64,000 bases of DNA from Streptomyces filipinensis (GCF_014649495.1 NZ_BMTD01000005.1:278080-342079); one strand, 5' to 3'; counted from the first letter of the stretch, positions 27,251-36,400 are shown. Numbers and translations are program-made. The notes: generated from the sequence alone by a model not told the origin.

Positions 27251-27352
27251 ATGGAGTTCGACGTGAACGCCCTGCAGGTTCTGGAGCAGGAGGAGCCCGA
27301 GAGCGGCGCCTGGCCCGAGCCGACGCGGTGCTCGTGCTGCAGCACCTTCTGA
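27251..27352 (+). CDS. Lanthipeptide precursor peptide (LanA), Cys-rich core
   Basis: A 33-residue peptide directly after LanL. The leader begins MEFDVNALQVLEQEE; ALQVLE matches the LxxLE-type helix recognised by class III/IV synthetases (compare ELQDLE in the labyrinthopeptin leader). A short acidic spacer leads to the C-terminal core TRCSCCSTF, with two Ser, two Thr and three Cys in nine residues. Ser/Thr upstream of Cys could give lanthionine or, with double addition, labionin-type rings, and the closely packed Cys limit ring size. The start is set by the ribosome binding site; starting six bases earlier would add Met-Ala. No similar peptide was found elsewhere in the window. Confidence 0.85.
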   Translation: MEFDVNALQVLEQEEPESGAWPEPTRCSCCSTF

Positions 27353-27442
27353 CGGCTGCGGCCGCAACCAGGTCACCGCCCTCGCTCCGACGGGGGCGGT
27401 GACCGACCCACACCACCGACCAGGCACCGGGAAGGGCAGACC

Positions 27443-29743
27443 ATGCGGACACGACGGGCCCACGGCAGGGCACTGAGGCCGCTCTTCGCCGCCCCGGCGG
27501 GAGCCGTCGTCCTGGCCGCTCTGCTGGCACCGACGCCCACGCCGGCGTCCGGACCTTCCTCCCTTGACCGGGCCGTGCTCTCCACCGACCGGGCCGTGTC
27601 CAGGCCCTGTCACTCGGCCGTCCTCCGCCCGGGTGCTCCAGGAGTCTCGGTGCGCGAGGTGACGACGCCGGCGGACGGTGTGCTGCGGGCGCGGCTGACA
27701 CTACGGGGCGACGCGACCGGAGACTGGGACCTGGCCGTGTTCGACAAGGCCTCCGGGACCCTGGTCGACGCCTCCTCCGGGCCGCACAGCCGGGAGCTGG
27801 CCGAGGGCACCGTCACCCGAGGGCAGCGGCTGGTGGTGCAGGGCTGCCGCTATGCCGGACGGGCCCGCACGGTCTCGCTGGAGGTCGAGGTCGTGCCCGC
27901 GCAGGGGCAGCCCGCTCCCGCTCGCCCTGCTGCCACCCCGCCGACGCCCCCCTCCGCCCTGCCCTCCGGCCGCACCACGTATCGGCAACTGTACGAGTAC
28001 CAGTACGAGTTGAAGGAACTCGCCCGTACCCATCCATCCCTGGTCACGTCGATCACACTGCCCTACCTCACCGCCGAGGGGCGGGAGGTGTCCGGGGTGG
28101 AAGTGTCCACCGACCCGGCCCGGACCGAGGACGGCAAGCCGGTGATGCTCACCCTCGGCCTGCATCACGCCTCCGAGTGGCCCAGCGGGGAGATCGCCAT
28201 GGAGTGGGCGTACGAGCTGGCCTCCGGCTACCGCACCGATCCCCGGATCCGTGCGCTGGTACGCCGGACCCGCAGCGTCATCGTGCCGGTGGTCAACCCC
28301 GACGGCTTCGCCGTCTCCCGCACAGCGGCACCCAAGGGCGACTTCTCCCGCTTCGACTACGAGGACAAGCGCAAGAACTGCGAGGCCGGGGACTCGCCGC
28401 CGGAGTACCGCACGGGGCCGTGCTCCGCCAACCAGGCCGGACGGATGCGCGGGGTGGACCTCAACCGCAACTACGCGGGCTTCTGGGGCGGCGCCGGGGC
28501 CTCCCCCCTGTGGGACGACGACCACTACCGCGGCTCGGCGCCCTTCTCCGAGCCCGAGACCCGCGATGTGCGCTCCCTCGTCTCCACCCGGCAGGTCACG
28601 GACCTGGTGAGCCTGCACACCTATGGCGACCTCGTGGTGCGCCCGCCGGGTTCCAACGACACCCAACCGCCGCTGGACGAACCGGCGTACCGGGCCCTGA
28701 GCGACCGGCTGGCCTCCCACAACGGCTACCGCAGCATCCCGGCGCGGGAGTTGTACGAGGCGACCGGGATGACGGAGGACTGGTCGTACTGGGCCACCGG
28801 AGGGTTCGGCCTGACCCTGGAGATCGGCCCGCGCACCGCCCATCCCCCCTACGCGGACGGGGTGGTGGCCGAGTACAACGGTACGGCGCCCGCGGCCGGG
28901 GCGGGCAAGGGCGGCAACCGCGCGGCGCTGCTGGAGATGCTCGCCGACACCGCCGACCCGGCGGCGCACGCCACGGTGACGGGAACGGCGCCGCGTGGAT
29001 ACCGGCTGCGGCTGCACAAGTCCTTCCGGACCCCCACCTCGCCGGTCCGGCGGCCGGACGGTTCGCAGGGGCCGCCGCTCACGGTGGCCGACACGCTCGA
29101 TTCGACGCTTCTCGCCCCGGGCGGCGGGTTCACCTGGTCGGTCAACCCCTCCACCCGGCCCTACGTGGCAGGGCGGTACGGAAGGGAGCCGCAGGCACCC
29201 GTCCAGCCGCCCTTCCTCCTCGGCCACCCGTCCGCCCTGCCTCCGGTGAACACCGACTACCCCACCGATCCGGCGGCGGACCGGGTCCCGTTCACCGTGG
29301 AAGGACCGCCACGGGCCGACAACGGCAGAATGACCGTGTCGATCAACTGGCGGTCCCGGAAGACCGAATGGGACCTGTACGTCCTGGACCCGGCCGGGAA
29401 GACGGTGGGCGAGTCGGTGGTGGGCGACACCGACTCCCAGCAGGTCGTCATGTTCGACCCGCCGCCCGGCCGGTACACCGCCGTGGTGGTCGACTTCCAG
29501 CAGGCCGACCCCGCCAGCCCGGACGCCTGGACGGGCCGGGTCGACTTCCGGTCACCGCTGCCCACGGTCCACGGCCCCACCGAGGCGTACACGCTGACCT
29601 GTGCGGACCGGGCCGGACACCGTGTGGGGAGCACCGAGGTCACCGTCGGCCGGGGCCAGCGGGTCGATGTGGGGCAGGTGTGCGGGAGCGGCGGCCGGCG
29701 GGCGGACCGTCACGGTGCCGGTTCGGGGCCGTACCGCAGGTAG
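27443..29743 (+). CDS. Secreted M14 zinc carboxypeptidase in the lanthipeptide cluster
   Basis: A 766-residue secreted protein. After a signal peptide (about 1-36) comes a beta-rich prepeptidase-like region, a Pro-rich linker (about 153-176), and an M14 carboxypeptidase domain (about 178-490). GLHHASEWPSGE supplies the HxxE zinc ligands (His242, Glu245), SLHTYGD the third His, GVDLNRNYAGFWGG the substrate-carboxylate residues, and LTLEIGP the catalytic Glu. A C-terminal domain with WDLYVLDPAGKTVGES resembles a prepeptidase C-terminal module. It lies 90 bases after the precursor gene and may trim the exported peptide; equally it could be a general exopeptidase. Its 3' end overlaps the convergent response regulator gene by 34 bases. 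Confidence 0.87.
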   Translation: MRTRRAHGRALRPLFAAPAGAVVLAALLAPTPTPASGPSSLDRAVLSTDRAVSRPCHSAVLRPGAPGVSVREVTTPADGVLRARLTLRGDATGDWDLAVFDKASGTLVDASSGPHSRELAEGTVTRGQRLVVQGCRYAGRARTVSLEVEVVPAQGQPAPARPAATPPTPPSALPSGRTTYRQLYEYQYELKELARTHPSLVTSITLPYLTAEGREVSGVEVSTDPARTEDGKPVMLTLGLHHASEWPSGEIAMEWAYELASGYRTDPRIRALVRRTRSVIVPVVNPDGFAVSRTAAPKGDFSRFDYEDKRKNCEAGDSPPEYRTGPCSANQAGRMRGVDLNRNYAGFWGGAGASPLWDDDHYRGSAPFSEPETRDVRSLVSTRQVTDLVSLHTYGDLVVRPPGSNDTQPPLDEPAYRALSDRLASHNGYRSIPARELYEATGMTEDWSYWATGGFGLTLEIGPRTAHPPYADGVVAEYNGTAPAAGAGKGGNRAALLEMLADTADPAAHATVTGTAPRGYRLRLHKSFRTPTSPVRRPDGSQGPPLTVADTLDSTLLAPGGGFTWSVNPSTRPYVAGRYGREPQAPVQPPFLLGHPSALPPVNTDYPTDPAADRVPFTVEGPPRADNGRMTVSINWRSRKTEWDLYVLDPAGKTVGESVVGDTDSQQVVMFDPPPGRYTAVVVDFQQADPASPDAWTGRVDFRSPLPTVHGPTEAYTLTCADRAGHRVGSTEVTVGRGQRVDVGQVCGSGGRRADRHGAGSGPYRR

Positions 29744-30405
29744 GTGAGCACCGCGGTGACACGGCGGTGCAGCTGAGTCTCCTCCGCCAGGCCCAGCTTG
29801 GCGAAGGTGGAGTTGACGTGCTTCTCGATGGTCGACTCCGACAGTGACAGGGACTCCGCGATGGACCGGTTGTTCTTGCCCTGGGCCATGTGCCGCAGCA
29901 CATCGAGCTCCCGGCGTGTCAGCTGCGACAACGGCGCGTCCGTGGTGCGGGTGAGACTGCCCACCAGGACCTCCACGATACGCGGGTCGATCACAGAACG
30001 TCCGGCGGCGACCTCCCGCAGGGCCCGTAGCAGCTCCTCCAGCTCGCCGATGCGTTCCTTGAGCAGGTAGGCCAGTCCGTCGGTGCCGTGCTGGAACAGC
30101 GCGAAGGCGTACTGCTCGTTGGCGTGCTGCGACAGGACGACCACGCCGATGCCCGGGTGGGCGGCGCGGATGGCGTGGGCGGCGGTGATGCCCTCGGTGT
30201 GGTGGTCGGGAGGCATCCGGATGTCGGCGATCACGGCGTCGGGACGGAACCGGTGCACCGCGTCCAGCAGTTCGTCCGCCGTGCCGACGGCCGCGACCAC
30301 GACGACCTCGCCGGTGTCCTCCAACAGGCGTCGGGTGCCCTCGCGTACCAGGTAGTGGTCCTCGGCGATGACCACGCGCATCCTGCCGGACATCGGTTCA
30401 GACAT
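29710..30405 (-). CDS. NarL/LuxR-type response regulator
   Basis: A 231-residue response regulator with a receiver domain (phospho-acceptor Asp in VIADIRMPP, acidic pair EDH) and a C-terminal LuxR helix-turn-helix (LTRRELDVLRHMAQGK, then LSLSESTIEKHVNS). The ATG at 30405 overlaps the end of the histidine kinase gene by eight bases, so the pair is co-translated. Placed head-on against the peptidase of the lanthipeptide cluster, it is a candidate regulator of that cluster, although this rests only on position. Confidence 0.9.
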   Translation of the reverse strand: MSEPMSGRMRVVIAEDHYLVREGTRRLLEDTGEVVVVAAVGTADELLDAVHRFRPDAVIADIRMPPDHHTEGITAAHAIRAAHPGIGVVVLSQHANEQYAFALFQHGTDGLAYLLKERIGELEELLRALREVAAGRSVIDPRIVEVLVGSLTRTTDAPLSQLTRRELDVLRHMAQGKNNRSIAESLSLSESTIEKHVNSTFAKLGLAEETQLHRRVTAVLTYLRYGPEPAP

Positions 30406-32446
30406 CGGTGGTCTCCCGTCGCGTCTCGGTGATACGTGCCCGCAGAGTGGTCCCGTCACCGGGCCGGCTGATGATGGACAGTTCGCCGCCGACCGCCTCG
30501 ATCCGGTCCCGCATCCCGGTGAGCCCCGAGCCCGGCCCGGTCGTCGGGCACAGCCCCACCCCGTCGTCGCTCACGTCCAGCAGCAGCGATCCGCCGGCGC
30601 GTCCGATCCGCACCGTCACACGGCCCGCCCGGGCATGCTTGAGGACATTGGTGAACGCCTCCGACACCAGGAAGAACGCCGCCTCCTCGATGTCGGGCGT
30701 GAAGCGCGCCGGACGCACGGACGGCTCGATCTCGACCGTCACCGGGATCGGCAGCCTGCGGGCCCGGGACATCACGGCCGCCGCCAGGCCCTGGTCGGTC
30801 AGCACGGGGGGATGAATGCCGTGGGCGAGCTCGCGCAGCCCGTCGATGACGCGGCAGGCGTCGTCCTGCAGTTCCGTGAGGGTGGTGTACACCGTGTCGC
30901 CGTTGCGGCACAGCTGGTTGCGGGCGAGCCGCAGCTTCGCCACGAGCGCGACGAGTTCCTGCTGGATCCCGTCGTGGAGCTGGCGTTCGATCCTGCGTCT
31001 TTCGGTGTCCTGGGCCTGCACGAGCCGCGTGCGGGAGGCGTTGAGCTCGCTGGCCTGACGCTGCACTTCCTCGATACGGATGGAGAGTTCGGCGTTCAGC
31101 CGTGCGTTGTGCACCGCGAGCGCCGCCTGCCGGGCCAGGGTCTCCACGAGGTCACGGTCCTCGGGGGTGAACCGGCCCTCGTCCTTGGGCCCGTACTCGA
31201 TGAAGCCGAGAGCGTCGTCGCCGTAGCAGAGCCCCACCCTGGTCCGTGACGAGCCCGCGCCGTCGGGCGGCACACCCGCCGTCCCGTCGGCAGAGGGCAG
31301 CCGGCCCGGCCCGGAGGTGCCCAACTCGACGCGCACCCAGCGCAGATCCAGCCACTCCTGCAGGCTGACGGCGAGCTGAGGTGCCAGCAGCGTCAGGTCG
31401 TAGGCGTGCTCAAGGGTCGTGCCGAACTGCACCAGCAGTTCGAAGTTGGAGGGGCGCACCCCGAACACATGTCGCGCGGCCAGCCGGTTGGCCTGCCGGC
31501 GCAGGGGCTGGCACAGCATCGTCACGCTCACGGCGACCAGGACCGCCGCGCTGATGGGCAGGTACTGGCTCGCGGTGAGCCCGAGGGCGGTGACCATGCC
31601 CAGGTACCATCCGCCGATGATGGTCCAGAGCAGTCCGTAGACGGTGGAGCGCCGGGCGGTGAAGTCCAGTCCCGGCAGCCGGTGCCGGAACGCCCCGTAC
31701 ACCAGACCCGCCGAGACCACGACGTAGGGCAACGCGCCCAGGGCGCAGCCGATGAAGTACGCCGGCCCGTCGTCTCCCTGCCACATCCGGAACAGCCTCA
31801 TGGAGCCGCGTCCGGCGAACAGGGCGAAGGCCGCCGCCGCGACCGTCCGCCACCGGCCCGCGTTCCGGGCACCGGACCGCCGTGTGTCCAGCACCGACCG
31901 CACCACCAACAGACCCGCCCCCACCGCGGGCATCCATGCCTCCGGCTGGACCAGCAGCCGCAGCCGCAGCCACAGGGGCATCGGCACCAGCATCACCACG
32001 AGGGGAGCCGCGAGCAGCAGCCACAGAGAGCGCAGCGCGACGCGTTCGTAGGGGTGGTGCTCGCGTCCGTCCGGCAGCAGCGCGAGCAGCCGGGCGACCA
32101 TGACGGCCGCCACCACGTCGACCATCCGCGCCAGCAACAGCAGCGGCCAGCTGACGGCCGGCCCCGGGACCCAGCCGGCAGCGGAGCCGAGGAACGCCAC
32201 GGTGAACCGCACCACCAGCCCCAGGGCCGCCCACGATCCCACCGCCAGCAACCGTCGTGCGACCGGATGCCCCGGCGCCTTCCAGCACAGCGACAGCCCC
32301 GCCAGATAACACGGCAGCACCGCTCCCAGAGCCCAGGGAAGCGTCCGCGAGGCCGCGAGCCCGGCCCCGAGCGCAACGGCGTAGAGCAGCCCCAGTCCAC
32401 CGCTGACCGCCAGGACACGCATGCCCCGTGCGTCCTCAACCGCCAT
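30398..32446 (-). CDS. NarL-family sensor histidine kinase with multi-helix membrane domain
   Basis: A 682-residue sensor kinase. The N-terminal 300 residues hold about eight hydrophobic helices. A GAF-like domain follows (about 325-450), then a HisKA_3 dimerisation helix with the phospho-His in ERRRIERQLHDGIQQEL, and a HATPase domain (EAFTNVLKHARAG, DDGVGLCP, GLTGMRDRIEAVGG). This is the usual partner of NarL-type regulators. It senses an unknown signal at the membrane and passes phosphate to the regulator encoded immediately after it. The SARP gene starts divergently about 200 bases away. Confidence 0.9.
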   Translation of the reverse strand: MAVEDARGMRVLAVSGGLGLLYAVALGAGLAASRTLPWALGAVLPCYLAGLSLCWKAPGHPVARRLLAVGSWAALGLVVRFTVAFLGSAAGWVPGPAVSWPLLLLARMVDVVAAVMVARLLALLPDGREHHPYERVALRSLWLLLAAPLVVMLVPMPLWLRLRLLVQPEAWMPAVGAGLLVVRSVLDTRRSGARNAGRWRTVAAAAFALFAGRGSMRLFRMWQGDDGPAYFIGCALGALPYVVVSAGLVYGAFRHRLPGLDFTARRSTVYGLLWTIIGGWYLGMVTALGLTASQYLPISAAVLVAVSVTMLCQPLRRQANRLAARHVFGVRPSNFELLVQFGTTLEHAYDLTLLAPQLAVSLQEWLDLRWVRVELGTSGPGRLPSADGTAGVPPDGAGSSRTRVGLCYGDDALGFIEYGPKDEGRFTPEDRDLVETLARQAALAVHNARLNAELSIRIEEVQRQASELNASRTRLVQAQDTERRRIERQLHDGIQQELVALVAKLRLARNQLCRNGDTVYTTLTELQDDACRVIDGLRELAHGIHPPVLTDQGLAAAVMSRARRLPIPVTVEIEPSVRPARFTPDIEEAAFFLVSEAFTNVLKHARAGRVTVRIGRAGGSLLLDVSDDGVGLCPTTGPGSGLTGMRDRIEAVGGELSIISRPGDGTTLRARITETRRETTDV

Positions 32447-32648
32447 GGATCAAGTGTCGCTTGACCGTTTTGCGCTGTACAGCACGCATGCCTCCGTCCG
32501 GAATGGCGGAGAACCTCCATACAGGAACAGAGGGCGCCCGGATTCGCCGCCCGCGCGCGGCCGAGCACACTCGTCGCGGGGCGGTCCGGCGGTGCCGGGT
32601 CGCGGTGAGCGTGGCAGCGCCGCGGCGGGCGGCGCGGAGGGGGCGAGG

Positions 32649-34691
32649 ATGACCACCACACAGACGGCAGCACCGCGGCACCGGTCACCCGACCGTGAGG
32701 AGGCACGATGTACGGCGGTCGCACGCCTGTTGCGCGACCGCGCCGGCACGGACGGCCGGCTGGTCGCGGTCTACCAGCTGCTCGGCGAACCGGAACGGGC
32801 CGTGGCCGCCCACCGGCGCCTGACCTCCGGCGAGTTGCGCACGGCGGAGGAGATCACGGCGGCGGCCTGGGCCGCCGCCGCCCACTGCGCCCGGGGCGTG
32901 CTACGACAGGCCCAGGCCCTCGCCCGACGCACCGTGGACGCGCTGGACCGCTGCGGTGATCCGTACGCCTGCGTGGCGGTGCGTACCACGGCCTCGGTCG
33001 TGGCGGCCGCGGACGGCCGCTGTGCGGCCGCCGAGCACCACCGGCAGTGCGCGCAGGACACCGCCCGTGCGGTGGGCGACCCCCTGCTGCGGCTGCTGGC
33101 GGTGACGGGCACGGCGCAGCAGCGGATCGAGCGGGGGGAGCCCCGCGAGGTACTCGCCGAGCTGGACAGCGCACTGGCCGTGGCCGACGGGGACGCCGCC
33201 CTCACGGTTCCCCTGGTGCTGTCGGCGCGGTGCCGCCGGGCCGCCGCGCTGCTGGCGCTCGGCGAACTCGACCGCGCCGCAGCGGAGTTCACCGGTGTGC
33301 TCATGGAATACCACCGGCTCGGGGACGGCATGGGCCTGGCCGTGGGAGCGCAGGCGCTGCTCGGTGTCGCCGACGTCCACCGGGAACGCGGTGACCTGGG
33401 GCCGGCCCGGGCGGCTTACCAGGAGGCCGTGGTCCTCACCGAACAGTCCGGCGACCGTCAGACGCTGTCCTCGGCCCTGACCGGGCTCGCCGTGTCCCGG
33501 GGGGCCGGCGAACCCCAGTCGGCGGCGGTGCTGGCGTCCCGGGCCGCGCAGGGCTGCGCCGGCCCGCCGCGGATCCGTGCCCTGCTGGCGGGCGGCTGGA
33601 TCGCCCTGTCGGGCGGGCGCCGTGAGGCGGCCGTCGAGGCGGCCTGGCAGGCGGCGCACGAGCCGGGCGCGCAGGGCTGCCGGGCGGTGTTCGCCGAAGT
33701 GCTGGAACTGGAGGCGATGTGTGCCGCCGACCCTGGTACACGGCAAGGACTGCTGCGGGACGCCGAGGCGATGTGGGCCACCGCGCAGCGTCCGATCGCC
33801 GTGGCCCGGGTCACCGTCGCGCGGGCGCGGCTGGAGGGCGCCGGCGCGACACGGGTGCGTGAGGCCACCGCCTTGCTGGGCGAGTTCGGGGTCGGCGCCG
33901 GTGCGGGCGACGCGGCGGGGCTGCTCAACCGGGCGGCCGCAAGCCTGCGTCCGTCGGCGACCGTACGGGTGCTGGGCGGCTTCCAGGTCGTCCGGGACGG
34001 CTGCCCGGTCCCGGCCGAGGAGTGGCAGTCGAAGAAGGCACGGGACCTGCTCAAGCTCCTGGTCGCCAGACGAGGCCTGCCCACACCGCGCGAGCTGCTG
34101 ATGGAGGCCCTGTGGCCCGAACAGGATCCGGCCCGGTGCGGAAACCGGCTGTCGGTGGCCCTGTCCATCCTCCGCCTGGTCCTGGATCCACAGCGGCGGA
34201 TGGCACAGGACCACTTCATCGTCGCGGACAAGGAGGTGGTGGGCCTCGCCCGGCTGCACGTGGACGTACAGGAGTTCCTGGCCACCGCACGCCATGCGCT
34301 GGGTGTCGCCGAGCGGTCGGCCGAGCACGCCTTCGCGGCGCTGACCGCCGCAGAGGGCCTGTACCGCGGCGACGTCCTGGCGGACGATCCCTACGCGGAG
34401 TGGGCCACGGCGCTACGGGAGGAAGCCCAGGCGGCCCATGCGGAACTGCTCGCCAGGCTCGCGGCGGCGGCTGCCGAGAACCGCGACACGTACGCGGAGA
34501 TCCACTACAGGCTCCGACTGCTGGAGCGCGATCCCTACGACGAGGACACCCACCTCGCCCTGGTCTGCCGACTGGCGGAGGCCGGCCGCCATGGCGAGGC
34601 ACGGCGCCGCTACCGGCTGTACTCCGGGTACATGAAGGAAATCGACGTCAGCCCGGCGCCCTATCCCGTCCGAGCGGTGGTCAGGGGCTGA
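32649..34691 (+). CDS. SARP-type regulator with N-terminal TPR region and C-terminal BTAD
   Basis: A 680-residue regulator. Residues about 20-420 are Ala/Leu-rich helical repeats resembling TPR units (for example GDLGPARAAYQEAVVLTEQS). The C-terminal 250 residues are an OmpR-like winged helix (VRVLGGFQVVRDG, then KKARDLLKLLVARRG and LMEALWPEQDP) followed by a bacterial transcriptional activation domain ending in EAGRHGEARRRYRLY. In standard SARPs this DNA-binding/BTAD unit is at the N-terminus, so the order here is reversed. The ATG at 32649 follows GGAGGGGGCGAGG. It may activate the neighbouring lanthipeptide cluster, with the repeats sensing a partner or ligand. Confidence 0.85.
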   Translation: MTTTQTAAPRHRSPDREEARCTAVARLLRDRAGTDGRLVAVYQLLGEPERAVAAHRRLTSGELRTAEEITAAAWAAAAHCARGVLRQAQALARRTVDALDRCGDPYACVAVRTTASVVAAADGRCAAAEHHRQCAQDTARAVGDPLLRLLAVTGTAQQRIERGEPREVLAELDSALAVADGDAALTVPLVLSARCRRAAALLALGELDRAAAEFTGVLMEYHRLGDGMGLAVGAQALLGVADVHRERGDLGPARAAYQEAVVLTEQSGDRQTLSSALTGLAVSRGAGEPQSAAVLASRAAQGCAGPPRIRALLAGGWIALSGGRREAAVEAAWQAAHEPGAQGCRAVFAEVLELEAMCAADPGTRQGLLRDAEAMWATAQRPIAVARVTVARARLEGAGATRVREATALLGEFGVGAGAGDAAGLLNRAAASLRPSATVRVLGGFQVVRDGCPVPAEEWQSKKARDLLKLLVARRGLPTPRELLMEALWPEQDPARCGNRLSVALSILRLVLDPQRRMAQDHFIVADKEVVGLARLHVDVQEFLATARHALGVAERSAEHAFAALTAAEGLYRGDVLADDPYAEWATALREEAQAAHAELLARLAAAAAENRDTYAEIHYRLRLLERDPYDEDTHLALVCRLAEAGRHGEARRRYRLYSGYMKEIDVSPAPYPVRAVVRG

Positions 34692-34708
34692 CCGGACGAG
34701 GGCCATGG

Positions 34709-35554
34709 TCAGTCGAAGAAGTGACGGTTCTGGCGCACGAAATCGGCGAAGCCCAGGGGCGCACGGCCCGTGAGGTCGGCCACGGTGGGGGTGACGGTCT
34801 CGGCACCGCCGGTGCGGTAAGCGCGGGCAACTCCCATCAGCGCGTCGACGGAGAACCCCGGCATCCCGCGCCGCAGCATGGCCGCCCGCGCTTCGGCGTC
34901 CGGCAGGCCCACGTAGCGCACCGGTTTGCCGAGGACGTCGGAGAATTCATCGGCGGCTTCGGTGTAGGTCAGCGCCTTCGGCCCGGTGAGGTCATAGACG
35001 CAGCCGTCATGGCCTTCGGTGGCGAGAACTTTCGCCGCGACACGGGCGATGTCGCCGATGTCGATGAAACTGATGGGCGCGGTGATCAACGGAAAGCTGA
35101 ACTCCCCGGCCTCGCGGATGGACGGCTGGCGCAGGAAGTTCTGCAGATAGAAGTTGGGCCGCAGGATCGTCCAGGGCAGCCCGGACGCAACCAGCGCCTG
35201 TTCGACAGGCTGATGCAGCCGGGCGATGGGCGAGAGCCCTTCGTCGGCCCGCCAGACCGACAGCTTGACCACCCGGACACCCGCCACACGGGCGGCTGCC
35301 AGCATGTTGAGCTCGTGCGTCGTCTGTGCGGGGCTCGTCGCGCCGAGAAGGAACACGGTCTCGATGCCGTCGAGTGCGGGACCGATCGTGTCCGGCATGT
35401 CCAGATCGAGCGTCACCGCCTGACCGCCTGCCTTGATCACCTGAGCCGTGGTGCGCGGATCACGGTAAGCCGCCCGCGCGGCCACGCCATCGGAACGAAG
35501 ACGAGCGAGGAGAGCCGTTCCGACGTTCCCGCTCGCGCCAGTCACCAGAATCAT
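34709..35554 (-). CDS. NmrA-like NAD(P)-binding protein
   Basis: A 281-residue short-chain-type Rossmann protein. It opens with ILVTGASGNVGTALLARL (nucleotide-binding glycines) and continues with DLDMPDTIGPALDGIETVFL and LPWTILRPNFYLQN, a pattern typical of NmrA/NAD(P)H:quinone reductase-2 and related redox sensors. The catalytic Tyr-x3-Lys of short-chain dehydrogenases is not obvious, as usual for this group. The ATG at 35554 begins the nucleotide-binding strand. It converges on the SARP gene with 17 bases between stops. Function could be redox sensing or reduction of a quinone-like substrate. Confidence 0.82.
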   Translation of the reverse strand: MILVTGASGNVGTALLARLRSDGVAARAAYRDPRTTAQVIKAGGQAVTLDLDMPDTIGPALDGIETVFLLGATSPAQTTHELNMLAAARVAGVRVVKLSVWRADEGLSPIARLHQPVEQALVASGLPWTILRPNFYLQNFLRQPSIREAGEFSFPLITAPISFIDIGDIARVAAKVLATEGHDGCVYDLTGPKALTYTEAADEFSDVLGKPVRYVGLPDAEARAAMLRRGMPGFSVDALMGVARAYRTGGAETVTPTVADLTGRAPLGFADFVRQNRHFFD

Positions 35555-35787
35555 CGTCAAATCATCTCAGATGGCAGCGGCGAGTATTCACGCCACGGCT
35601 CGGGGCCGGATCCGCCTGTGTTCGATTCTCTCGGGGGCCGGGGTGCGTGAACGGGATCAGGACAGTTCTGCGCGGGGCGAGTAGGGAATCCGGCCGCGGG
35701 GGATGAAGTGTCGTCCGTGAGATGTCGGTGAAACACCGTCATTCGGCGACCACTTACCGGCTGGTCGGAGTCGAGAGGGACTCGTGG

Positions 35788-36190
35788 ATGCTGAGTAGGC
35801 GGACTTTCGTAGCAGGTGCGCTTGCCGTGCCTGCCGCGGTCGCGGGCCCGACACAAGCAGCTGAGGAGTATCTGGCGACCAAGATCGACCTCTTCCGGTT
35901 GAATTTCACCGGTCAATCCGTCCGGAACTCCTGGTGGAGCTATGGATACGACACAGCCGGGAACTTTTTCGACAACGCGTGGTCCGGGCTCAACCACGGG
36001 TGGGCCGATCTCGGAGGAGAGTTCGGCCGATAGGGGTTCAGCGAGCGAGGAGGCCGGGGGCGGGTACCACACCGACACGGTGAACGAGCTGGTCACCTCG
36101 TCGGTGACCCACTTCGGCCAGAGCATCAGTGTGCGATCGGAGGATCCGGAAGTGCGGCAGCTCTATGCTGTCGTGGTGTGCACCGACTGA
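35788..36190 (+). pseudogene. Tat-exported protein, probably frameshifted
   Basis: From the ATG at 35788 (GAGAGGG upstream) the protein begins MLSRRTFVAGALAVPAAVAG, a clear twin-arginine signal, then continues to a stop at 36033 after 81 residues. Beyond about 36030 another frame continues with protein-like sequence (TDTVNELVTSSVTHFGQS, then RQLYAVVVCTD) to a stop at 36190. A single-base shift near 36000-36030 would join them into a secreted protein of about 134 residues. No family was recognised. It could also be a real 81-residue protein with an unrelated downstream stretch, or a sequencing error. Confidence 0.45.
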
Positions 36191-36280
36191 AGCCCCAGGG
36201 CGCGGTGCTGGAGCCCGACATCTCCACCGAGGTCGGCTCGTGCACCTGAGTGTCGGTGGTGAGCCCTCCCAGCGGTTCGT

Positions 36281-36311
36281 CCGCCGCGGCCGTCGGTGAA
36301 GGCCGCAGCGG
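36281..36311. terminator. Candidate hairpin terminator
   Basis: CCGCCGCGGCC and GGCCGCAGCGG form an 11-base stem with one mismatch and a nine-base loop, between the Tat-protein remnant and the end of the convergent TolB-like gene. Confidence 0.6.
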
Positions 36312-36400
36312 ACGAGGGAGGCCCCATGTCACAGAAACAGGCAGGGAATCCGGCTCAGGTCACTGGCCTGGCCCGGCCGGGCCGGCCGCTGACGGGTGCC

